From Diphasiastrum complanatum (Eukaryota; Streptophyta; Lycopodiopsida; Lycopodiales; Lycopodiaceae), in contig CM055096.1 in assembly GCA_029204225.1 (NCBI GenBank), positions 5,283,504-5,347,503 of the forward strand: a stretch of DNA of 64,000 bases. Direction: 5' to 3'. Position numbers and translations under genes: made by a program. Below are positions 32,462 through 42,969 of this stretch, one piece after another (positions within the stretch are counted from its first letter, which is position 1; each line of letters starts with the position of its first letter). The notes under the pieces are model-generated. The model did no database searches. It was not told the DNA's origin and worked only from the letters and a program-made list of their open reading frames with translations.

Positions 32462-33480
32462 ATGAATCCCATGCGCCTAGGGCTACGAGGATTTTTATTC
32501 CATGATGAGAATGATTCTCAAGCCATAGAAAATCTGTATAGAAATTTATTTCTTGTAGAATCACCCATACATGAAATTTCCAATGACTGTATAAAGCTCA
32601 ATGATTCAATTGAGAAATCAGAGTTATTAGTAGAATCCATGAAAAATCGACCATTTTTTCATGAAGAAGACGGGATTTAGTGGTGTGCGACTTTCTTGAA
32701 AATTTGAGTGAAGAATCTTTTGAAATATCACCTTTTCACACCAATTCTAAAACAGATGATTCAAATCAATGTGAGCCGATCTATGTAGAGCATGAGGGAG
32801 ACTTCACTTATGAAGTTAAAGAGAATGCGACATTACAAATCAATTATTTTGTGACTATTAATCATAGTCCAATTGTGATTGAAAACCCAATTTTTGAAGT
32901 TGATGAAATCCTAGCAAGATTTGGTATTGTATCAAATGGCAATCAGGAACGATATTACCAAGCATGTGAGTGTCAATACACTCATTGATATGGTGGACAT
33001 TTCTACCCAAAGTCCTGAAATGGATGATCAAAAGCTTGTTGAAGATGTGTCAGAATTGGGCCATCGATCTCCTAATGAACGTCTTGATCATGCTGAAAGT
33101 GTTCCCAACTTTGATGAGTTGGAGTGCGATGTTGAAAAATCAGGAGCTAAACCTAATTGTAATATTGTGCAACTTTCATTAGTTGCTGGCAACTCCCTCT
33201 ATGTTAGACCAAAGTCTGTTTATCTCTTGAACATTGATCATTATGATGGAGAAAGAGGTTATAAAATTGATATTTTCATACAAAAATTCATGAACTTCTC
33301 TTTCCTAGATGGTTTCTCACAACCCCAGGATTGGAAATTGTTATTCCCATTATACCTGACCAATCGGAAGCTCGAGATTGGTATGATAATGTTGAAGCTT
33401 TTGAAATCCATTCCGTTGACCTTGATAAAAGCATTCTTGGATGACTCATAGATTTAATTGGTTTGTGCAAAAGCACATAT
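32462..33480 (+). pseudogene. Gag-like retroelement frame, gypsy type (tentative)
   Basis: Three overlapping open segments (32462-32680, 32680-32988, 32921-33451) form one acidic protein with frameshifts: MNPMRLGLRGFLFHDENDSQ, then IVIENPIFEVDEILARFGIV, then LNIDHYDGERGYKIDIFIQK, FSQPQDWK and an alternative-frame ARDWYDNVEAF. The last part recalls the gypsy gag pattern (F...F.........P..L...A..WY). It follows an LTR end and primer-like site by 300 bp, as a gag should. No zinc knuckle is seen. The identity is inferred. Confidence 0.5.
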
Positions 33481-33487
33481 CTATCTA

Positions 33488-34418
33488 TGCACTTCCAATT
33501 GAATTGATTATAGATTGCTTCACAAGTGGATTGCAAATAGAGGCAAGTCCATGTGAGACAGAAGCATCCTACTGGTTTGGATTATGCAATTGAAATTGCA
33601 TCCAAATATGAAAATGCTCTAATTGATACTCGTATGTCCATATTCTATAATAGCCACAACCAATCTAGAAATGATGAGTTCCTAGTTGGTCAAGTTTGGG
33701 ACCAAATGTGGAATCAAGAGTGGATTATTTCCATTGTCAGGGACATCAAACCCATTGTGTGAAACTTTGAGACTCTAGGTTTGAAGTGTTGAACTCTAAC
33801 TCCCTAGATAAAGATGTCTGGGAATGGAAACCAAGAGCAAAACAAAAGTCTTGACCTAGAAGTTCATCCCGCCTTTAAGGGTTAAAAGAAAGTGACTAAC
33901 CCTAAATTTGACTAGCAATATAATTACTACTTTACCCAACCAGTAATTCCACTATGTGAGGTATCTAAGATTCGTGTTGGTTTTGCAAGTTTAGCACCTG
34001 GCGCTTCTGAACTCAATATGATATGTGAAAATTTGAAACCCTATGATGATTTGCCGTATGATTTGTGACCGGACTCCATAGCCCAATTGATAAGGCACTA
34101 GAACTTTAAATGATGATTAAAACAAAACTAAGTAATTGTGATCTGATTGTGTTACAACATTATCAAGCCTTGTATACAGGACCTAAGATGTTGTTCTTCA
34201 TGAAGATCTAATGCTGATTGGAACCCTTTTGGGTCGGCCTAGGATGTTATTGGTCGGTCCAGGGGGTAATTTGTTGCTGCTTATCTTGAATACATGTTGC
34301 TATATGGCTTTTGGGTCAGCCTAGGATGCTATTGGCTGGTCCATTGGTCTTTGTGTAACCAGAAATGTTGAGTTTGAAGAATGGAGACCATTCTTTACCC
34401 GTGAAGGTCGCCACTGTT
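33488..34418 (+). repeat. Dispersed repeat R, copy 2 (left part)
   Basis: Starts ACTTCCAATTGAATTGATTA and runs parallel to 6970-7904. It includes the gag-like GLDYAIEIASKYENALIDTR frame (33553-33762), here ending after VRDIKPIV. It continues into the left arm of the inverted repeat below without a visible boundary. Confidence 0.75.
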
Positions 34419-37400
34419 TAAGAGACTTATGCTTTTAGTTCCCGGGTTTGTCGGGGCTAGGAGGTGCCAATCGTCTTAAAAACCAGTTAAATGAAAACTT
34501 TATTCACCAAATGCCACTTCAATGATTCAAAACCAACTTTGGGACTCTGCCCATAAGTTTGGGCCCAACTACCAAAAACCCCCTTGTTGGTGCCCATTCA
34601 CAAAAAGGTGCACCTCTTTGGGCCTCAACCATCTCTAGCATTAGAAGAGGCCAGCCTCTATGTAACATTCATCCATTGTGATTTTGAGAGAAACTTGGTG
34701 AAGAGAAAGAGTTTGTGGAGCAGAGGAAGAGGAAAGGAGAAGAAACAAGGTTGTTTGATCCCTGCTTGGTGCCTCCCATTTTTGTACCTCCCACTCCACT
34801 CTCAGCCTTTCTCATTCTGCTGTCCATCATTATTCAGTGCTCACTTTGGAAGAGAGAAGGAAGGTTAATTTATAGCATTGTGTTTATTTGTGGGACTTCA
34901 TTTTGTATCCCTTTGTTGCCTCTAACCATGTGGTTGTAGGCCCTGACAATGTGAGGATTGTACTTGTATATCTTTCCTATCTCTGACATTTGCTTGCAGG
35001 CTTGTAAAAAAAGTTGGAAATTTTGTTGTCTCATTGGAAGGAATTTTAGCCTGATAAATTGATCCTTTATTGTTATCTACTTGTTAGTATTGTCATTTCT
35101 GTGTGTGCTTGAATCATGATTGTTTGCAAGCATTGACAGTTTATTTGAAGAAACTTCTTTGAAAGTGTTCATAAGGCATTTTTTTGCTTGTGGATTGTTT
35201 GAAACCAAGTCATTTGTATGCTTTTGAGTTTATAAAGAGGTTAATCAATAGTCTGTCAATCATTGTCTAGATTGTCCTGCTCATAACCTACTTGATGGCC
35301 AGAAAGAACACCATGGCTATAGCTCCTTGGAGACACTTCAATTACCTACTAATTGCTTCTCAGACAGCCCTTTGTATGATTGAGATTTATTGCACAGAGA
35401 GCCATTTCACAGTTTGTACATTGTTGGTTCACGAGTCACGTTCTACATCCCTGAAATCGCCGGTTTGCAAGCTGTTTCCTTGCTAAGAAATGTAGACCTA
35501 TCCATCCCCACCTAACAGGCTGATCTGCGCCCTCTTTCCTTTACCTACGGATCTGTTGTGGCTCATGCCCATCTCACATTGCCCTACGCCCCCTTTCTTG
35601 CTATACCTTCCTTATCTACAGCTCCCTACCTTCCTCACCTGCGGATTTACCTACTACCTTCCTTACTTGTGTCTTATTTGTAGCCATCCTACTCATCATC
35701 TGTACTATCTGCACTGATTGCGATCATCTACAATTTTGAATCCCTACTGTTAGTGGACTCTTCTCTCCCTACTTGCGGTTTCATCTGGCCTACCTATGTT
35801 CATCTCATAGGCTAACTGTAGGCTTACCAAAGATCTATCACATTGCCTACGTCAATCTCTACCAATAACCCTGTGCATTACCTTTAATCTAAATTTTTGG
35901 CAATTATGTGACAAACTCAATGCTAGGGCCACGTGGATTTTTCTAAACTGTTCAATTTATTGTCGATTGCAGTTTTGCACCTTGTTTGGTTCTCTGTTAG
36001 CACTCGGTGAGCTGTAGAGGTTTGGCACTTGTTTGGAAACCGCCTTTTGGCATTTGCAAAGCCAGTCCAACTGCATACAGGGAGACACTAAACTCATACT
36101 TATCTTGCCATTGTTTAGATAACTATTGCTTATTACACTCTGATTATAAACGAACAATAACATAGAGTGCCATTTGTGATCCATAAAACAACAACATTAA
36201 ACATACTTTGTCACATAATTGCCACAGATTTAGATTAAAGATAATGCACAGGGTTAAGGTATTGCAGGTAGGCAATGTGACAGATCTGTGGTAAGCCTAC
36301 ATGTTAGCCTACGAGATGAACATAGGAAGGCCAAAAGAAACCGCAGGTAGGGAAAGAGAAGAGGCCACTAACAGTAGGGATTCAAAATTGTAGATGGTCG
36401 CAATCAGCGCAGATAGCACAGATGATGAGTAGGATGGCTGCAAATAGGACATAAGTAAGGAAGGTAATAGTAAAACCGCAAGTGAGGATGGTAGGGAGCC
36501 GTAGATAGGAAAGGTATAGCAAGAAAGGGGGCACAAGGCAATGTGAGATGGGAACGAGCCCGAACAAAACTGTAGGTAAAAGGAAAGAGGGCGCAAATTA
36601 GCCTGTTAGGTGGGGATGGACAGGTCTGCGGTTTTTAATAGGGAAACAGCCTGCAAACCAGCAATTTCAAGGATGTAGAACGTGACTCAAAAACCAGCAA
36701 TGTACAGACTGTAAAATGGCTCTCTGTGCAATAAATCTCAATCATACAGAGGGCAGTCTGAAAAGCATTTAGTAGGTAATTGAAGTTTCTTCCAAGGAGC
36801 TATAGCCGTGGTATTCTTTCTGGCTATCAAGTGGGTTATGGGCAAGACAATCTAAACAATGATTGACAAACTATCGATTAACCTCTTTATAAACTCAAAA
36901 GAATACAAATGGCTTGGTTTTCAACAATCCACAAGCGCGAAAATGCCTTATGAACACTTTCAAAGAAGTTTCTTCAAATAAACTGTCAATGCTTGCAAAC
37001 AATCATGATTCAAGTGCACACATATCTGACAATACTATTAATAAGTAGATAACAATAAAGGATCAATCTTTCAGGCTAAAATCCCTTCCAATGAGGCAAC
37101 AAAGCTTCCAACATTTTTTACAAGCCTCACGGTTTTAGGGTTAAGGGCCTCACAATGTACAATCCTCACAATGTTAGGGCCTGCAACCACAGGGTTAAGG
37201 GCAACAAAGGGATACAAAATGAAGTCGCACAAATAAACACAATGCTATAAATCAACCAAAAAATCAATAGCAACGAATGAATCAGACAACGGGGTAAGAA
37301 ATATAGAGAGTGGAGGCACCAAGCACATTGCTTCTTCTCCTTCCTTCTCTCTTCCAAAGTGAGCACTGGATAATAATGGATAGAAGAATGAGAAAGGCTG

Positions 37401-37792
37401 AGAGTGGAGTGGGAGGCAAGGAAATGGGAGGCACCAAGCACGGATCAAACAGCCTTGGTTCTTCTCATTTCTCTTCCTCTGCTCCACAAACTCTTTCTCT
37501 TCACCAAGTTTCTCTCAAAATGACAATGGATGAATGCTACGCAGAGGCTGGCCTCTTCTAATGGTAGAGAGGGCTGAAGCCGAAAGAGGTACACCTTTTC
37601 GTGAATGGGCATCAACAAGGGGTTTTTTGGTAGTTGGGCCCAAACTTAAGGGCAGAGCACCAAATTTGGTTTTAAATCACTATAGTGGCCTTCGGTGAAT
37701 AAAGTTTCCATTTAACTAGTTTTTAAAAATGAACTGTCACCTCCTAGCCCTGACAAACCTGAGAACTAGGGGCATAAGTCTCTTACATAAAT
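34419..37792. repeat. Large inverted repeat: left arm 34419-35915, spacer, right arm 36206-37792
   Basis: The right arm is the reverse complement of the left over about 1.5 kb. Matching landmarks are CGGGGCTAGGAGG near 34453 with CTCCTAGCCCTGAC near 37741, CCATGGCTATAGCTCCTTGG at 35311 with CCAAGGAGCTATAGCCGTGG at about 36795, and the block with GATGATCTACAATTTTGAAT. The left arm lacks ~80 bp present in the right arm and in copy 1. The spacer (35916-36205) carries a ~70-bp element shared with the centre of the 31.3-32.1 kb foldback. No coding function recognised. Confidence 0.8.
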
Positions 37793-37939
37793 ATAAGTCC
37801 AGCATAAATCAATAAGTAGACAGAGTTTCAATAAAAGTGCAACCGACCATAATGGGCCATTTACACATCAGTGTTAAGCAGTTCTGCATTGGCATAATAG
37901 TGTGCGATGATGATTTTCCATAAAAAATAGCTTGGTGAT
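37793..37939. other. Short unique spacer
   Basis: Sequence between the right arm of the inverted repeat and the hairpin/LTR-A4. Nothing recognised. Confidence 0.35.
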
Positions 37940-37979
37940 ATTGGTTGTTTGCGGGTCTTTCTCCCCGCAAACAACCAAT
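37940..37979. repeat. Perfect 16-bp stem hairpin at the LTR-A4 boundary
   Basis: ATTGGTTGTTTGCGGG (37940-37955) pairs with CCCGCAAACAACCAAT (37964-37979) around the eight-base loop TCTTTCTC. The right stem merges into the LTR-A fragment (ACCAATGTCACC). Confidence 0.8.
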
Positions 37980-38427
37980 GTCACCAATGTAGAAAAATCA
38001 GCATCTACACACAAAATGAGATGCAAACTTTGATAGAATTTGATCAAACATGAATCAAATGATAAAGTACTGCTGCTATCCATATAAAATCAGCAAGCTA
38101 CTATATTTCACACCTGTGGATCCAAAAATAGCAAACATAGATCATTCTACACATAGAATTGCATGCAATCACAAGTATATCACACCAATGGATAGTAGAA
38201 CCCAAGAAAACCATGTATAAGCATGAAATGAGATAGAGAAGAGAGAAGATATGTGTCTCCATGAGTTACTTCCTTTTATAACAGGCTTAAACCCTATTTG
38301 GCCACTTGGCTTTTCCACCAAAATGCAAACCTTGCTATTTTTGGGTCTAGATTCAAAGTACCCAACATTCAAATTTGAATCTATCCAAACTCGACTTCTA
38401 ACTTTCCCACACTTTTAAAAAGTGTTT
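37975..38427 (-). mobile_element. LTR-A fragment (copy 4), fused to integrase
   Basis: The sequence matches LTR-A on the minus strand from the ACATTGGTGACATTGGT region to AAACACTTTTTAAAAGTGTG. Both LTR ends are missing. At about 38427 it joins the integrase of the same element and orientation, so everything between integrase and the LTR interior (RT, RNase H, LTR start) is deleted. Confidence 0.85.
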
Positions 38428-38830
38428 TGTACTCACCACCATTGTCACTCCTTAAGAACTTAATCCTTGTCGAAAATTGGTTCTCCCTTGCATTCTTGAA
38501 CTTGATAAAGACATCATGTACTTCATCAGTTATCTTTAGTAGATAGATCCAACAAAATCTACTAAAATCATCGATGAATGTTACATACATCGTAGCTCCA
38601 CTATTGCTAATTGTAGTAAATCCATGAATATCCAAATGTACAAGTTGAAAAGGCTTTGTAGATCTAGTATAAGGTAGTCTATGTGACTTAGACAAAGCAC
38701 AAAACTCACACACATGATTGATGCCACTTAAAGAACTTGGAAGACCTATCACAACCCTCTTTCTAGCCATTACCTCCAATGACTTGAAGTTGAGGTGTCC
38801 CATCCTTTTATGCCAAACCTCTTGAATAGG
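38428..38830 (-). pseudogene. Ty1/copia integrase fragment (family A)
   Basis: The frame gives the GAG-pre-integrase/zinc region (VWHKRMGHLNFKSLEVMARK, HVCEFCALSKSHRLPYTRS), then the catalytic core FQLVHLDIHGFTTISNSGAT with the first Asp, VTFIDDFSRFCWIYLLK and FLRSDNGGEYK with the second Asp. It ends where LTR-A4 begins, so the catalytic Glu is lost. The open part is clean, which suggests a rather young copy. Confidence 0.93.
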
Positions 38831-39254
38831 TATTTGCTCTCTTGCAACACATCCAACTTGGTTAGAAAGAACACAAGCATCTAGTTTGAAAACTTTCCTT
38901 GTCTTTTACCTTTTTCAATCAAGACATCCTTTCTTTTGATCATACAAGTATCTCCATCAAACTCAACCTTGAGGCCTTTACTTAGCATTTGACTCGCACT
39001 AAGCAAATTCTTAGTAATAGATGGAATAAACAAGACACCTCCAAACGAACATTCCTATTTGTAGAGAGAGAAATATAAACTATGCCAATCCCTTTGATTG
39101 CACACTCACCATCATTGGCGTGTAGATCACCCACTTGTCATCTCCATGTGCAAACAAAAAAGTGAAGTACTCTTTGTGAAAATTCATGAACTTGCTCCAC
39201 TATCAATCCACCAAGGATCTAGATCTCCATCATTAGCAAGCATAGATGAAGACA
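38831..39254 (-). pseudogene. Copia protease remnant
   Basis: At about 39195-39230 the minus strand reads DPWWIDSGASS, the aspartic protease active-site motif, followed by a stop and broken frames toward integrase. It links the gag zinc knuckle to the integrase in the usual copia order. Confidence 0.8.
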
Positions 39255-40125
39255 TCACAAAAGCATCATCATTTGCATATCCAAACCATCCTCATCAAGA
39301 GTAAGATTACCTTGCTTGTCTCGTTGATCTCTCTTCTTCTTGTAGCACTCACTTGCAAAGTGTCCTTTGATGCCACAATAAAAACACTTGAGCTTTGATC
39401 TATACTTCTGTTTGCCATTTGCATCCACTTGATCTTGCCCTTTAGACAACTTACTTTTGGTTTTGCCCTTGAATTTTTCCTTTGTGAACATAGCATCCGC
39501 CGTGTCGATGTACATCCACCTCTTGAAGTGTCGATGTAGATCCACCTCTTGCTTGAAGCCTATATTCTTCATTGATCAAGATCTCTTGAAGATCAATCAA
39601 ACTTAGCAAATTCTTTTGAATAGCAATACTTTGAACAATATCAGCATGAGCATCCAAAAATCCACTAAGAATCACTTGAATATTCTCTCATTTCTTAATG
39701 GTCTCATCAATGCAAGCCAATTCATCATTCAATGCTTTCATTCTCAAAACAAAAGTACTTGGACTTTTTGCATTCTTTTGAAAATAAGAAAAAAATTGCC
39801 TTCTTAGAGTCAACACTCTAGAAGTTACTTGGACTCATAAAAGCTTCTTCAATGAATCCCAAGCATCCTTAGATGAAGTACACTTACCAACTTCCTTAAG
39901 AAGCTCATCGGTAACATTCATCTTGATAATGTGTAGAGCTCTTTTGGCCCTCTTATCATACCTCATTTGATCTTGTTGTGTTGCTGGTCTCTCCTCCAAA
40001 TCTACAACAATATCCAAAACATCATTCATCTCAATAAGTGATTCCATCCTCACTTTCCACAATGAATAGCTACTTGCGGTAAGCCTATCATTGGCTTCCA
40101 ACATGACTTCAATTGAGGTTGCCAT
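39255..40125 (-). pseudogene. Ty1/copia gag (family A)
   Basis: Starts MATSIEVMLEANDRLTASSY at 40125 and runs YSLWKVRMESLIEMNDVLDI, HIIKMNVTDELLKEVGKC and DAWDSLKKLL, a UBN2/copia gag domain. It continues in other frames to the zinc knuckle CFYCGIKGHFASEC (about 39355-39395, CX2CX4HX4C). A short tandem duplication (CATCCACCTCTTGAAGTGTC / GATCCACCTCTTGCTTGAAG) lies at about 39500-39560. Frame breaks near 39835 and 39575 make it non-functional. Gag forms the particle that packages element RNA. Confidence 0.92.
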
Positions 40126-40629
40126 GTAGCAATAACCTAATCTTCTTTTTCAAACTGTTTCAATGCACAAAGTACTCCTTTGAACAACAACAAATGTTTT
40201 CAAAAGAAATCACAAAGATTTGAAACTATCTCAACAATTCTCTTCTAGCACTTATACCAAGCAAACCAACACATATAATCATAGAATCTTGATCAACCTA
40301 TGATCTATCCTCAATCTAATGACTTTGTCACTTCCTAAGATTGAAACACACCCAAATAAAGTTTAGCAAACTCACTAGCTAGAGATCCAATCAAAATTAG
40401 GGTTTTGACAAAATCACAAAAAATTGACTATTTCAAATCTACATGCAAATGCTAAAAATTTGATATGCAATCTATTAGCCACCACTTAGGCTGATCCAAT
40501 GATCCAAAAATTGGCCAAATCCAGTATGCGAAATAAAAAATTGAAATTCATCAAGTTTATAGAACTATATACGGTTTTGATCTAAAAAAGATCCAATCTA
40601 CAAAAGCAAAAAACTCGATTTTGGTGTGA
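40126..40629 (-). mobile_element. Leader of the family A copia element
   Basis: Non-coding; 40459-40629 matches 9301-9470. The primer site and LTR are missing because gypsy LTR-B2 begins at 40630. Confidence 0.7.
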
Positions 40630-41266
40630 TTCAACATGAATGGAGGATCTAACACTAGCATCCATTAACACTAAGCATTAACACTACATCCATTAACCCT
40701 ACTTCCATTAACCCTAAATCCACAACAATGATAGAAACTTACTCTTCTCTCTCTCCTTTTCTCACTCATAAAAAGCATAAGAAATAACAATTCCAATAAT
40801 GATCAAATCCAACAATTAGCAAAATCCAAAGAAAGCATGAGAAATGGAGGAAAAGAGAGGAAGAGCAAGGACATTCATCAATCCATTTCTGAAGAGAACC
40901 AATCTGCTTTATTGAAATGAGAAAATGAACATGAGGAGCAACTCGAGTTGGTCCCTTTTTATAGTAGAGAGGAGGACCCTGGCCTCTGAATCCTATTGGT
41001 CCAGTCTTGCCTCCCTTTTTATTCAAATTTAAAAAAGTGTGGGAACCATCAAAATTGGAGGGAAACCCAACTTTATTCACTAACTTGACATTTAGGCCCT
41101 GCGACATTAAAAGTCCCGCAAAATGGCCTAAAGTCCTTTTATTAACATTCTAATTAATCAAATAACTATGTGATCATTGGGTTGGACTTACACACGTAAG
41201 GTGCCAAATCCCTCTCACTTATTAACTAGGGTTAGGGTTTCCTTGGGATCCGCAAACCCTCCAACA
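40630..41266 (-). mobile_element. LTR-B copy 2 (3' LTR)
   Basis: Ends ...CGCAAACCCTCCAACA on the plus strand (TGTTGGAGGGTTTGCG on the minus strand). It lacks the outer ~190 bp, being fused to copia leader at 40629. It has no MITE, so it serves as the empty site for the insertion in the 5' LTR. Confidence 0.85.
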
Positions 41267-41810
41267 GTATCCCCCACCAAAATTGGTGACGATCCCACGA
41301 CACCAACCACGACGCTTGAATAGCCATATGAGTCCGGTGGCCATTCATGATAACGTTGTGCATTGACAAATGGGTATCCAAAATAAGATCCGAAGATAAT
41401 GCTTGTTGATGTTGATCCTTGTAGATAGGTGCACCTGCTAGCAATGACATTGTTGAAGCTAACGACAAGGTAATTGCAGAATTTCTTTTCTTTGACATTT
41501 TCAAAAATTTGTAACTTGCTCAATACTAAACAGAATTAAAAAAAAATTAAATGGAAAGAAAGCCCTTTCAATGATTTACAATGGTATTATTCAGATTGAA
41601 TTATAGGAAACAGAAAGTAGGGCAAAAATTGAATAAAAAAGAGACAGAAAATTTAAAAAATACAGTCACCACTCATTTTTTAAACGTTTTTGGACATAAC
41701 TCTCACAAATCACATCCATAATGCAAAGCTAACCCTATCATGCCATGACAAGATGCCTAATGTAAGTTAACCATCAACCAAACATGCTACAAACTGAAAA
41801 ATTGGCATAG

Positions 41811-41829
41811 CTCCCCGGCAATGGCGCCA
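41811..41829 (-). promoter_or_regulatory. Primer-binding site for Asp-tRNA
   Basis: The minus strand reads TGGCGCCATTGCCGGGGAG. It is complementary to the 3' end of plant tRNA-Asp (GTC) apart from one base, and lies five bases inside the LTR end, as in plant gypsy elements. Confidence 0.82.
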
Positions 41830-41833
41830 AAAT

Positions 41834-42969
41834 TGTAGTGGGTTTCTTTCCTTGCCTAACCTGAATCCAAGATCTAGTCAATCTAGCATCAAAGAGATGG
41901 AGTTAGTTGTCACGCGTAGGTTCGTTCCCATGAGAGCGATAATATAGTTCAGATTTCAACATGAATGGAGGATCTAACACTAACATCCATTAACACCAAG
42001 CATTAACACTACATCCATTAACCCTACTTCCATTAACCCTAAATCCACAACAATGATAGAAACTTACTCTTCTCTCTCTCCTTTTCTCTCTCACAAAAAG
42101 CATAAGAAATAGCAATCCAAATAATGATCAATTCCAACAATTAGCAAAATCCAAAGAAAGCATGAGAAATGGAAGAAAAGAGAGGAAGAGCAAGGACATT
42201 CATCAGTCCATTTCTAAAGAGAACCAATCTGCTTTATTGAAATGAGGAAATGAACATGAGGAACAACTCGAGTTGGTCCCTTTTTATAGTAGAGAGGAGG
42301 AACCTGGCCTCTGAATCCTATTGGTCCATTCTTGCCTCTCTTTTTATTCAAATTTAAAAAAGTGTGGGAACCATCAAAATTGGAAGAAAACCCAACTTTA
42401 TTCACTAACTTGACATTTAGGCCCTGCGACATTAAAAGTCCCGCAAAACGGCCTAAAGTCCTTTTATTAACATTCTAATTAATCAAATAACTATGTGATC
42501 ATTGGGTTGGACTTACACACACAGGGTGCCAAATCCCTCTCACTTATTAACTAGGGTTAGGGTTGCCATTAGAGGAGTTCTAAATCCAAAAAAGACCCTT
42601 TGTAAAAATTCTTTTTATATTTTTTCACAAATTTTTCTTACACATGGACCAATCAAAACACTCAAATTTGAAATCTATGTAACGTAACTTTTAGAGTCCA
42701 CATTTTGATTCCATACTAAAAATGGCATAACGTTTTAGTGGTAAGTCCGAATTTAGCAAAGTTTGGTGCATTGGAAAGCGCTCAACAAGGGCTTTTCAAT
42801 GATATGTTACATGATATACTTTTGAGCTATGATCAAAAGGTTATGGCAAGTCAAAAGTATTAGTTTCATAATATTTTAATAATAAAAAAGACATCTTGCA
42901 CGAATTTTTAAAGGGTCTTTTTGGAACTCAAAACTCCTCTAATGCTTGGGATCCGCAAACCCTCCAACA
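41834..42969 (-). mobile_element. LTR-B copy 3 (5' LTR) carrying a MITE
   Basis: Runs from TGTAGTGGGTTTC to CCCTCCAACA on the plus strand. It would be about 757 bp without the 376-bp insertion at 42568-42943. It interrupts gypsy RT sequence on its right. Confidence 0.88.
42568..42943. mobile_element. MITE with ~45-bp terminal inverted repeats
   Basis: The ends ATTAGAGGAGTTCTAAATCC... and ...GGAACTCAAAACTCCTCTAAT are inverted repeats, matching for ~45 bp including AAAAAGACCCTTT. LTR-B2 has the uninterrupted site GGTTAGGGTTTCCTTGGGATC, which defines the insertion. Flanks are GCC on the left and GC(T) on the right, so a 2-3 bp target duplication is possible. The superfamily is not certain; no coding capacity. 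Confidence 0.82.

Larger units (their letters stand above)
40630..42969 (-). mobile_element. Small non-autonomous gypsy element with two LTR-B copies
   Basis: On the minus strand the order is 5' LTR (41834-42969), Asp-tRNA primer site (41811-41829), an internal region of only ~570 bp without coding capacity, a purine tract (41267-41285, TTTTGGTGGGGGATAC) and 3' LTR (40630-41266, cut at its outer end). It must depend on a relative such as the gag-protease element at 59.7-63.5 kb, which has the same LTR. Its right end lies in gypsy RT; its left end is joined to copia leader, so no intact target duplication remains. Confidence 0.82.

Noticed and set aside
41811-41829. tRNA-like matches (Asp here, Met at 45581, 54005, 2559, 9547) as tRNA genes
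   Set aside because: Only the 3' 12-19 bases match, on the complementary strand, directly beside LTR ends; they are primer-binding sites.
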